Part shown: positions 35,383-42,943 of the stretch, in pieces
How positions within the stretch are numbered: position 1 is the first letter of the stretch
How the letters are laid out: each line of letters opens with the position of its first letter
Assembly (NCBI GenBank): GCA_045810625.1
Contig: JBJMVQ010000044.1
Location: 62,001-126,000 of the forward strand
Direction: 5' to 3'
Length of the DNA stretch: 64,000 nt
Source of the DNA: JACQFZ01 sp045810625
Lineage (GTDB): Bacteria; Pseudomonadota; Gammaproteobacteria; Acidiferrobacterales; Sulfurifustaceae
Made by a program: the position numbers and the translations under genes
Notes under the pieces: model-generated
Told to the model about the DNA's origin: nothing
The model's database searches: none
The model's input: only the letters and a program-made list of their open reading frames with translations

Positions 35383-36294
35383 GTGTTATTGCGGAGTAGC
35401 AATGCGCCACTCGCCGCCCTGGTCGCGATCTTCCTTGCCGGCGCAGCCGCCGCGCAGGAGTTGGAGCCGAGAGCCTATTCGCGCTCGCCGGTCGGTACGA
35501 ATTTCGTCCTGCTCGGATGGGCACATTCGAGCGGCGGCGTATTGGTCGACCCGACCTTACCTGTCACCGACGTTAGCGCAACCATCGATGCGCCGACGTT
35601 CGGTTACGCACGTACGTTCGCGCTCGGCGAACGCGCGGCGAACATCGCGGTCGCCGTTCCGTATGTGTGGCTCGACGCGACGGGTAACGTCGGCACCGTG
35701 GCGCGGCAGGCGTCGCGTTCGGGTCTCGGCGATCCGCGGCTGCGGCTGGCGGTAAACCTCGTCGGCAATCCCGCCGTGGGTCCGAGTGAATTCGTCCGAC
35801 TGCCGCCGTCGACAACGGTCGGCGCGAGCTTGACGATCATCGCCCCGGTTGGTCAATACGATCCGTCGAAGCTCGTGAACATCGGCTCGAACCGTTGGTC
35901 CCTGAAGCCGGAGATCGGCGTATCGCATCCGGTGGGCAAGGCCTTTTTCGAAGCGTCGGTCGGCTCATGGCTGTTCACCGAGAATCGCAATTTCTTCGGC
36001 GGCCAGACGCGCGAGCAGGCGCCGCTCTGGACGTTTCAGTTTCATGCCGGATACGACTTTCGTCCCGGCCTGTGGCTCGCCGCCGACGCCACATATCTGA
36101 CCGGCGGGCGTACACGCGTCAACGGCGCACTCAAAGACGACACGCAGTCGAATTCACGCTACGGCTTGACGTTCTCATATCCGCTTGGGCCGGCGATGTC
36201 GCTGAAGCTCGCCTGGTCGACGGGTTACACCACACGCATCGGCGCGAACTTCGACACGTATGCGGTGTTTTTACAGTATCGCTGGTTCGACTGA
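35383..36294 (+). CDS. Outer-membrane 'transporter' (MetA-pathway phenol-degradation-like barrel)
   Basis: 303 residues from GTG 35383. Signal peptide ends near GAAAAQ. The body alternates short strands and turns: APTFGYARTFALGERAANIA, SGLGDPRLRLAVNLVG, PVGQYDPSKLVNIGSNRWSL, PEIGVSHPVGKAFFEASVG and SRYGLTFSYPLGPAMSLKLA, ending QYRWFD. The GDPRxRLAVN and GQYDPSKLxNIGxNRWxxKPE stretches match PF13557-type outer-membrane proteins, labelled 'transporter' and loosely tied to meta-pathway genes. It is not proof of a phenol role. The ribosome-binding site is weak. Confidence 0.85.
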   Translation: MLLRSSNAPLAALVAIFLAGAAAAQELEPRAYSRSPVGTNFVLLGWAHSSGGVLVDPTLPVTDVSATIDAPTFGYARTFALGERAANIAVAVPYVWLDATGNVGTVARQASRSGLGDPRLRLAVNLVGNPAVGPSEFVRLPPSTTVGASLTIIAPVGQYDPSKLVNIGSNRWSLKPEIGVSHPVGKAFFEASVGSWLFTENRNFFGGQTREQAPLWTFQFHAGYDFRPGLWLAADATYLTGGRTRVNGALKDDTQSNSRYGLTFSYPLGPAMSLKLAWSTGYTTRIGANFDTYAVFLQYRWFD

Positions 36295-36319
36295 CCGATT
36301 GAGGATAGACGTTTCGCGG

Positions 36320-36712
36320 TCACTGACTCCCGGGACGCATTGTCCAGCGGTCCTTATTGCCGTCGTAGCAGAACACGCCGCGTTCCGTGTGCGTGCGTCC
36401 CGCGGCCCGATTCATTACGCGAAGCTCGCGACACCTGGTGTCTGATGGCGGCAGCGTACGAACCACCTTCACCTCACCGGAGCTTCCGGTATCGGCGTTC
36501 GACCAATTGCGGGTTTCGCCGTCCTTGGCTTCGTTCAGCGCCGTTTCCGCCGTTTTCCGAAATATCGCCATGTCCGCCTTGCTGAAATACGTCCCGGGCG
36601 CATCTTTCAAAAAATCGAGGTTGCCCATGAGAATGGGCACGTTAACGGCGTCCGCAATCGTTGGGAGTGCAATCGTGATCGGCAGCAGCACAGCGAGGAT
36701 GCGCTTGACCAT
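36320..36712 (-). CDS. Small exported surface-antigen-like protein
   Basis: 130 residues from ATG 36712. Signal peptide ends near TIADA. A C-terminal domain has ETRNWSNADTGSSGEVKVVR, RCRELRVMNRAAGRTHTERG and VFCYDGNKDRW. The W-x-N-x-x-TG-x-x-G ... CR-x-L ... C-x-x-x-x-x-x-W pattern recalls the C-terminal domain of 17-kDa/16-kDa surface-antigen-like proteins, but the rest is not recognised. A motif copy (36801-36820) lies about 100 bp upstream. The gene converges with the barrel gene at 35383. Confidence 0.72.
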   Translation of the reverse strand: MVKRILAVLLPITIALPTIADAVNVPILMGNLDFLKDAPGTYFSKADMAIFRKTAETALNEAKDGETRNWSNADTGSSGEVKVVRTLPPSDTRCRELRVMNRAAGRTHTERGVFCYDGNKDRWTMRPGSQ

Positions 36713-36800
36713 TTCGTTTGGTTCCCGTAACCGCACGCTCCAGCATTCGGAGAACGAATTCAGGGCTTGCTGCATTTTTCGTCAGGGAATTGCCGTCGGC

Positions 36801-36820
36801 CATTGGACATTGGCCCAATA
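36801..36820. promoter_or_regulatory. Motif copy upstream of the surface-antigen-like gene
   Basis: CATTGGACATTGGCCCAATA, a near-palindrome in the consensus ATTGGACnTTGGTCCAA, about 98 bp upstream of the ATG at 36712 and just downstream of the AsmA stop. Confidence 0.5.
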
Positions 36821-36847
36821 CGAGCGCGTATTGCGTTTCCCTCTATG

Positions 36848-39004
36848 TCAGCGCGCGGACGACGCCGTGAGCGCGCTGCCGCACGGATCGCCGTCCGCCG
36901 CCGCCGTGCGGGCCAGTCCTTCGAATAGCAAGGAAGCGCCGCCCGTCGCTAACGCTGCGCCGATGGACAAACCCCCCTCCACGACACCTTTCGGATTGAT
37001 GCCGACGCTGGGCTTTGAGAGAGAACCTTGAATTTTGAGCATGTTCGTGAGCTTGCCGGCTTCGATCCCCAAACCTTCCGTGGCGCGGGTATACACGTAC
37101 ATGTCCATGACCCTGTTTCTCAGGTCCGCGATTCCGCTCGCGATAATCGTTACGTTCGAGGTCTGGAGCGCCAGGTTGCGGTCCATCTTGACGACGCCAT
37201 CGCGGATCGGGAAATAAGCCGCGGCGCAAACGAGCTCCGCATGGCGCCCTTCCTTCGGTTGCGTGACACCGAGCAGTTGCGTAAGCAGGCTCGCTCCGAA
37301 ATCCACTTTACTACTCGGAAACCTTCCGGGACCGACGATCAATTTGGCGTTGCCGTTGAGCGAACCGACCAGCTCCCGCGGCGAGCGTCCGGCGCTTCTA
37401 AGTTCGACGTCGATTTGCGTCGCTGCGCCCTGCATTGCGGCGGGCGAGCGCACCAACGCCAGCAGGTCGCGCAACGGAAGCGAAGCGGCAGCGATCGTCG
37501 CGGTCGCGCGGATCCCAAGCGGTGCGTCTTGCACGATCAGGCGCGCCGAAATCGGCGCCGATTCGGGCGAGAGCTGCAGACGCACGGGCGCGAGCGTTAG
37601 TCGACCCTTACGCAGGCGCACGTGGGTGGACGGTCGATACAGGAATTGCCCCTTCGGCAAACGAATTTTATCGGCAGCGAGATCGAGATCCGCGTCGAAC
37701 CTGCGCATCCATTCGACGTTCAGCCGCTCGGTCGAATCGAGACCTCGCGCGACAGAGGTCTCGAACGACGTCGTCTTGGCGGTCGGGATCGTCGAGAGAT
37801 CGATCGTCGGCGCACGAATCGTCGCCGAAACCTTCGGCAGTCCACCGGGTAGTTCGACGCGCACGCGGCCGAACAACGACGTCCGCCCGAGCGTGAGCGC
37901 AAGCCGATCCATGTCGAATCCCGCCCGACGTTGCACGATGCGACCGGCGATGCGTGCCGACGGTATCCAGATCGCGGCTTCCCCGAGCCATAAGGCCCAA
38001 TACTCGGTTCGGTCGGCCCGCACGTCGACATCGAACGCTGCGCCGTTGAGCCGGACAATATCGCGAACCTCCCCCGCGGCGGTAAGAGCGACTGTCTCTT
38101 TGCGCCCGGCGTTGAAGCGGATGTCGTCCAGCCGGAACCGCGGAGGCGATCCGGTCAGTCGCCCGGCTCCTTCGAAGCGCCCGATGACGGGCGTGTCCCA
38201 TCCCAGATCGCGGACGAGTACGGCCAAATCGTCCCCGTTTACCGACAACTGCAGGTCGACGCCTTTGAGGCCAACGATGTTTTCGATCGTTCCGTGTGCA
38301 ACGATCGTCATCGCTTCGACGGTCGCCTCGAGAGTTAGCGCAAACCGCGACCGCAGCTCGAAGACTTCACCGGCCGAGCCAACGATCGCATGGAGGCGAA
38401 GCGGTTTTCCTTCGATCGTGCCATCGCCGTCGAGACGAAATGCGCTCGCATCCTCCCGATCGGCAACGACTTGCGTCAGAGACCCGCTGTAGCGTCGTTT
38501 CGTCCTGAGGTGACGAAACTCGACGCGAGCATCCGCGAGCGAGCACTCGTTGAGCACGAGCTCGACCCTCCATGGCAGTGCCGTATCGGAGCGCGGCTCG
38601 GGCTTGAATGTCCAGTTGTTGTTGCCGGCGCCGTCGGTTTCGAGGAACAGCCGTGGTCGGTGCAGGTACAGCCGTTCGATGCGCACGACCCCATTCAGTA
38701 ACGCGAACAGGTTCAGCTCCGCATCGACGCGCTCGACCAGCATGAAATCCGGATAGCTGCCCCAGGCAACGTTGGACAGGCGCACGTCGGATGCGACGAC
38801 GGCGAGGTGCGACGTCATGCGCAATCGGAGCCGGCCGCCGATATGCAAATCGCGACCGGTGATTGCGCGCGCTTTTTTCTCTAGGAAGGGCCGATAGCGC
38901 TCGGCATCGATGGACGGAACGACGACGGCGATCGCAATAACGACTGCGACCGCCAGCGTCCCAAGACCGATGAGTGAATATTTGACAAACCGGCGTGCAT
39001 TCAA
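36848..39004 (-). CDS. AsmA family protein
   Basis: 718 residues from a TTG at 39004 that overlaps the preceding stop (TTGA), indicating translational coupling. One N-terminal membrane helix (LIGLGTLAVAVVIAIAVVVP) and then the AsmA start motif RYRPFLEKKARAITGRDLHI-GG. The middle is a long beta-rich domain and the C-terminal AsmA_2 region has LRSAGRSPRELVGSLNGNAK and LLTQLLGV, ending in a Gly/Ala-rich segment. AsmA-like proteins are periplasmic beta-taco bridges that carry or regulate phospholipid traffic to the outer membrane. It is paired with a small barrel gene upstream. Confidence 0.92.
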   Translation of the reverse strand: MNARRFVKYSLIGLGTLAVAVVIAIAVVVPSIDAERYRPFLEKKARAITGRDLHIGGRLRLRMTSHLAVVASDVRLSNVAWGSYPDFMLVERVDAELNLFALLNGVVRIERLYLHRPRLFLETDGAGNNNWTFKPEPRSDTALPWRVELVLNECSLADARVEFRHLRTKRRYSGSLTQVVADREDASAFRLDGDGTIEGKPLRLHAIVGSAGEVFELRSRFALTLEATVEAMTIVAHGTIENIVGLKGVDLQLSVNGDDLAVLVRDLGWDTPVIGRFEGAGRLTGSPPRFRLDDIRFNAGRKETVALTAAGEVRDIVRLNGAAFDVDVRADRTEYWALWLGEAAIWIPSARIAGRIVQRRAGFDMDRLALTLGRTSLFGRVRVELPGGLPKVSATIRAPTIDLSTIPTAKTTSFETSVARGLDSTERLNVEWMRRFDADLDLAADKIRLPKGQFLYRPSTHVRLRKGRLTLAPVRLQLSPESAPISARLIVQDAPLGIRATATIAAASLPLRDLLALVRSPAAMQGAATQIDVELRSAGRSPRELVGSLNGNAKLIVGPGRFPSSKVDFGASLLTQLLGVTQPKEGRHAELVCAAAYFPIRDGVVKMDRNLALQTSNVTIIASGIADLRNRVMDMYVYTRATEGLGIEAGKLTNMLKIQGSLSKPSVGINPKGVVEGGLSIGAALATGGASLLFEGLARTAAADGDPCGSALTASSAR

Positions 39005-39534
39005 AACCGGAAGAATATTCCTGCCGACGCTGTGTCGACATCGATGTCGGAAATGTCAGACTTTACCGGCGTGCGATCCCACTCGAAGCGCAGGCCCAGC
39101 CTCTTTCCGAGACCGACATCGACACCCACGCCGTAGCGATAGGTCCAGTCGTTATCACTGCGGCTCGCTACTTCTACCGTGTCATACACGCCGCCGAGTC
39201 GGCCGAAAAGTCTGAGCGGTCCAACGGGAAGACCCGCGAGCAGACTCAAGTCCCAGGCCTTGATCTTGATGTCACCGAGCGTGCGGCCCTTGAGATCGTT
39301 GAGCTCGCCATATCCCACCTCCCACCCGAACACGCCGCTCGCGCTCGCGCCCAGAAACGCGCGCCACCCGTTGGTCGTGCTGTCTTCGAGGTCGGTATCT
39401 TTTCCGTCGAACCACCCGTAGCTCGCGCCGAGATATGTTTCGGCGAACGCCGCGCCGGGGCCGGCGATCAGGACGACGGTTGCCAGAGCGGTCACGATAC
39501 GCCGTATGCTGTCTGTCTTATTCCTGAAGCTCAT
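39001..39534 (-). CDS. Small outer-membrane beta-barrel protein, paralogue A
   Basis: 177 residues from ATG 39534, with AGGAGA upstream. Signal peptide ends at AAFA. Strands are evident: ETYLGASYGWFDGKDTDLED, TTNGWRAFLGASASGVFGWE, VGYGELNDLKG, LLAGLPVGPLRLFGRLGGVY, YRYGVGVDVGLGKRLGLRFE and a final SAGIFFRF ending in Phe. Eight strands and this size fit an OmpA-transmembrane-like barrel. It is a clear paralogue of the gene at 45854 (shared GASYGW, TNGWR, WDxSxxxGxPVGPxxLFGRLG, DTAS). The stop overlaps the AsmA start. Confidence 0.85.
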   Translation of the reverse strand: MSFRNKTDSIRRIVTALATVVLIAGPGAAFAETYLGASYGWFDGKDTDLEDSTTNGWRAFLGASASGVFGWEVGYGELNDLKGRTLGDIKIKAWDLSLLAGLPVGPLRLFGRLGGVYDTVEVASRSDNDWTYRYGVGVDVGLGKRLGLRFEWDRTPVKSDISDIDVDTASAGIFFRF

Positions 39535-39598
39535 CGGTCTTCTCCTGTGTCTCGTATGCACTCGTCCTAAACCATCGGGCACGCCGCCGGCTTGGCCT

Positions 39599-40261
39599 TC
39601 AACCGGGGCCGATGACCTTGTTGTATTGCAATTGCTTCACCACGAGATCCGCGTACTGTGCGGCGGCCGCTCTGAAATCGGTTGGTTCTTCACTCTCCAT
39701 CGCCGCCGCCCACACCATCTTGTCGCCCTTCATATCGAACACGCGCGTTTCAGTCGTGTACTTGCGATACGAGTACGCCGAGGGTGGGTAGTAAGTACCG
39801 GCGTAAGCGGTTGGGTAGTAGCCGTAGAAACCGACCGGCGCATAGTAACCGCCGGTAACGCGCGTCTCCTGAGTCAGGTCGACGAGTCGCACGGAAAGGA
39901 CGAGCGTGGCGCCGCTCTGATCCACGACGCGTCTTACGACGTCCAGATTTTCCGGCCCGCTGACCGCGAGCTTGGGATAGCTCGGCATGGCCTCGACACC
40001 CGCCTTGCGTAGGCGCTGGACGAATTCGTCTTCGAACACACGCCGGCGTTCCTCGCGTCCGATGACGCCGATAACCATGAACCGCTGCGGCGAAGCGGCG
40101 TGGTAGTCCGGATCGCGCCATTGCTCCTTGAGTTGCGTGGTTGCACAAGCGGCGACTATCGCGAGCACCGCGGTCAATTGCCAGCGGGCGCTGACAAAAT
40201 GTGCGGCGACCGATTTCAACCGCAGCCCCCGGCGGCGGCGACCATCGGCGACCGGTCGCAT
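39599..40261 (-). CDS. DUF4136 domain lipoprotein
   Basis: About 220 residues from ATG 40261; an in-frame GTG at 40309 that overlaps the upstream gene is an alternative, and neither has a strong ribosome-binding site. A hydrophobic helix ends in a lipobox-like IVAAC. The domain has TTQLKEQWRDPDYHAASPQR, FMVIGVIGREERRRVFEDEF and GATLVLSVRLVDLTQETRVT, then a Tyr-rich PVGFYGYYPTAYAGTYYPPS loop, and ends AAQYADLVVKQLQYNKVI. This matches DUF4136 proteins, exported and of unknown function. It follows the barrel gene at 40296 directly. Confidence 0.82.
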   Translation of the reverse strand: MRPVADGRRRRGLRLKSVAAHFVSARWQLTAVLAIVAACATTQLKEQWRDPDYHAASPQRFMVIGVIGREERRRVFEDEFVQRLRKAGVEAMPSYPKLAVSGPENLDVVRRVVDQSGATLVLSVRLVDLTQETRVTGGYYAPVGFYGYYPTAYAGTYYPPSAYSYRKYTTETRVFDMKGDKMVWAAAMESEEPTDFRAAAAQYADLVVKQLQYNKVIGPG

Positions 40262-40295
40262 TGCGCGATGTACCGATTCCGCATCGACAGTCTCG

Positions 40296-40973
40296 TTAGA
40301 AGCGCGCACCGATGTCTACGCGGAACTGCGTCACGGTCGGCGTGCCGACGTTGCCGCCCACATCAATCCATTGCTGGCTCACCAGCCCTCGCAGGAAGAA
40401 CGGGCCCGTCGAGTCCCATCGCACCCCGAGACCCAGCCCGTAGCTCCAATACACGTCGGATTTCGTCGGCACCGTCGGTCCGCAATACTGGCCCCACCAC
40501 GGATCCCACCAGCACGCCACGACCGGTGGTCCCGCCGGAACGTTCGTGTCGATCCAGGTGCGGCCGATGCTCCCCGTAATGAGCGGAGTGAACCGTGCAG
40601 GCGAAAAATGGTACGTGGCCGTCAGAGCAGTCGTGCTGGTGTCGAGTTTCCCCGAACGTTCGAACGACGGACCCGGGTTACCGATGTCCGGCGTCGTCGT
40701 GACCGAGTAGTCGGAGCTGCGCCAACTAAAATCCAAACCGAACGCCCAGTGATTGTCGACGTTATAGGCGAAGTTGAAACCGGTGCCGAGGTCCGTTTTT
40801 AGGCTGGCGCGCGAGCCTTGCTCGCCGTTGATGGTTTCCGAGCTGTAGTCGCTGAGCTGCAGGCTTAAATCGACTTTTCCTGCGCGGTCCGAGATTTCGG
40901 CCGCCACGGCACTCCAACTCGCCAACGCTGCAGACACGGTCACCAAGGCATGCATAGACCAGTGGCTTTTCAT
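40296..40973 (-). CDS. OmpW-like outer-membrane beta-barrel protein
   Basis: 225 residues. Signal peptide ends near SAVAA. The body has alternating strands with GFNFAYNVDNHWAFGLDFSW, TALTATYHFSPARFTPLITG-S and a Trp/Cys-rich loop VACWWDPWWGQYCGP, ending QFRVDIGARF with terminal Phe. The T-x-x-x-TYHFSP pattern recalls OmpW. The WW-DPWWGQYC loop is unusual and could form a disulfide or bind a ligand. A motif copy (41079-41098) is about 117 bp upstream. It may be co-transcribed with the DUF4136 gene. Confidence 0.8.
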   Translation of the reverse strand: MKSHWSMHALVTVSAALASWSAVAAEISDRAGKVDLSLQLSDYSSETINGEQGSRASLKTDLGTGFNFAYNVDNHWAFGLDFSWRSSDYSVTTTPDIGNPGPSFERSGKLDTSTTALTATYHFSPARFTPLITGSIGRTWIDTNVPAGPPVVACWWDPWWGQYCGPTVPTKSDVYWSYGLGLGVRWDSTGPFFLRGLVSQQWIDVGGNVGTPTVTQFRVDIGARF

Positions 40974-41368
40974 CGGTCACCTCTTTTTTAATTGACCCTA
41001 CGATGCGTCGGACAGGACTGGCGCGAACCCACCTCCACCAAATTCGTTGCATTCTCGTTAAACCTGTTGCCTGCGCACCAGTAGACCTAAGTCCAACGAC
41101 CCGAGCGTCCTTGGTGTTGGTATCGTTATCGGTTTGCCAGCCGACCACGTCCATCACGTCCAATAAATCGCACCGGATTTCTGGAGTAAGCGACGTCGTG
41201 CAAAGGAAAACAGATGAGTTCGACACGTATCACGACAACGGTAGCGACGGGGAAGAAGTACGAGGCCTACGATGGATCAGTGAGCGTCCGCACGAGACCA
41301 CAACAAAGTAGTTTCGAGCACGAGTAGCGTGCGGCAACCGCAGGCGTGTCGAAATATTTCCGGCAGCC
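40974..41368. other. Gene-free stretch between the OmpW-like and GH13 genes
   Basis: About 395 bases holding one palindromic motif copy. I see no coding region or RNA gene. Any terminator of the GH63-GH13 operon would lie at its right end but none is clear. Confidence 0.5.
41079..41098. promoter_or_regulatory. Motif copy upstream of the OmpW-like gene
   Basis: CAGTAGACCTAAGTCCAACG, in the same orientation relative to its minus-strand gene as other copies, centred about 117 bp upstream of 40973. It differs from the consensus at several positions. Confidence 0.45.
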
Positions 41369-42943
41369 TCAGGTTGCGCGTCGCTCGACTCCACGGGTAG
41401 AACGGTCGCGGTTGGTCTCCCGACGGCGCTTGTGATCCGTCGCCGCACTGATCTGCGTCAGTTCGAACACATGGTAGTGCCATGCGCCGACATCGAGATA
41501 AAGGCCGCGCGTCACGAGATCGGCGGCCTCACGCTCATAGCGTGCTGCGCTCAGAGAATCTTGCAGTCGATAAACGGCGCCTTCCTCGGGCGCGATTGCG
41601 GGTATCGAAACAAAGCATTGGCTCGGATGCGGTGCGAAGTTTACAGCCACGAGTAGGCGTTCGTCGCCGCGTCGCCACTCAAATGCGATGAAATTATCCC
41701 AACTGTCGTTACCCTCCCACGCCGCCCTACAGTCGAGCAGGCGCCATTCGCCTTCGCGTACGACCGCACGTTTCAGGAGATCGAGCAGGCGCCGATAGAA
41801 TTTTTCCAACTCTGCATTCTTCGGCTCCATCGGCGCACGCACGAGATGCGGCGAAATGCGGCGTGTACGCCCCTCGATCTGCCCGTCGTGGATGAAACGC
41901 AGTGCGGGCGTGAGGAAGGTCACGATCGCGGCCGCTTGGTGTTCGTTCGGGGGAAACGTCGCGGCGGCGCGCGGCTCGTCGTGGTTTTCGAGAAAACGCG
42001 CCAGACGATTCTGGAAATCGAGCCCGGCGTGCAAATGCCCGCGCACCGGCGCCGCGTGTCCGTCGCGCAGCCGATCGTACAGGCGCTTGTCGTACGTGTA
42101 GTCGAAGCCTTGCTGCTGCAATGTCCACTCGAGATCCCAATATACTTCCGCCATCAAAACGAACTGCGGATGGCGGCGCTTCACTTCCGCGATCGTCTCC
42201 GGCCAGAACGGCGCGCTGCGCAAGCCCCACGTGCGCTCGAACACCTCGGGCAAAATCAGCATCGCCATGTCGCAACGGACGCCGTCGCAGCGCGCCGCGA
42301 TGCGCAGCAATTCTTCGCGCATCGCCGCCTGCAAACCAGGATCGGCATAATTGAGCTGCGCGGTATCCGGCCAGCCGGAAAAGTAAGGATCGCGCCCGTA
42401 GGCGATAATGCGCTCACGTCCGTCGGCGTCGATTCGGATGTAATTCTGCGGTTCATTCCGTAATTGATCGTCGCTGCCGGCCACATAGTACTCGGGATGC
42501 CGGCTCGTCCACGGATGGTCCAGGGCTGTATGGTTGGGCACGAAATCGAGCATCAAGCGTTGACCGCGACGCGACAGCCGTTGACGCAGGCGCGCGAGCG
42601 CCGCATCGCCGCCGCACTCGGCCGGTACGTCGTAGGCAGTGATGGCGAAACAAGAGCCGGCGATATCGCTCTCTTCGAGATCCGGCAACGTCTCGGCGAA
42701 TTCGTGTCGCCATTCCGGGTTGCTGCGAGAGATTCGCATACCGGTCGGGCCCGTCTGCCAAACGCCGAGGAACCAGACCCAAACGAAACCGAGCTCGGCG
42801 ACACGATCGAGCGCGTCTTCTGGAATGTCATCGAGGGTCGCGCGCCGCCCGAGCCGGCGCGAGAGCTCCGTCAGCCAGACGCGCGTATTGATCTGGTACA
42901 ACGATTGATACGCGCGACGCGCTTCGCTGATATTCCTGCTCAT
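41369..42943 (-). CDS. GH13 alpha-amylase-family glycoside hydrolase
   Basis: 524 residues with all four GH13 motifs: DFVPNHTALDHPW (I), GVRCDMAMLI (II, nucleophile Asp), FVLMAEVYWDLEW (III, acid/base Glu) and RFLENHDEPRAA (IV, His-Asp). Catalytic residues are therefore intact. No signal peptide is evident, so it is probably cytoplasmic. The C-terminal domain is a short beta-sandwich. Exact subfamily and linkage cannot be read. The start overlaps the stop of the GH63 gene by four bases (ATGA), so the two enzymes are translationally coupled and likely act on the same glucan, glycogen or compatible-solute pool. Confidence 0.93.
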   Translation of the reverse strand: MSRNISEARRAYQSLYQINTRVWLTELSRRLGRRATLDDIPEDALDRVAELGFVWVWFLGVWQTGPTGMRISRSNPEWRHEFAETLPDLEESDIAGSCFAITAYDVPAECGGDAALARLRQRLSRRGQRLMLDFVPNHTALDHPWTSRHPEYYVAGSDDQLRNEPQNYIRIDADGRERIIAYGRDPYFSGWPDTAQLNYADPGLQAAMREELLRIAARCDGVRCDMAMLILPEVFERTWGLRSAPFWPETIAEVKRRHPQFVLMAEVYWDLEWTLQQQGFDYTYDKRLYDRLRDGHAAPVRGHLHAGLDFQNRLARFLENHDEPRAAATFPPNEHQAAAIVTFLTPALRFIHDGQIEGRTRRISPHLVRAPMEPKNAELEKFYRRLLDLLKRAVVREGEWRLLDCRAAWEGNDSWDNFIAFEWRRGDERLLVAVNFAPHPSQCFVSIPAIAPEEGAVYRLQDSLSAARYEREAADLVTRGLYLDVGAWHYHVFELTQISAATDHKRRRETNRDRSTRGVERRAT

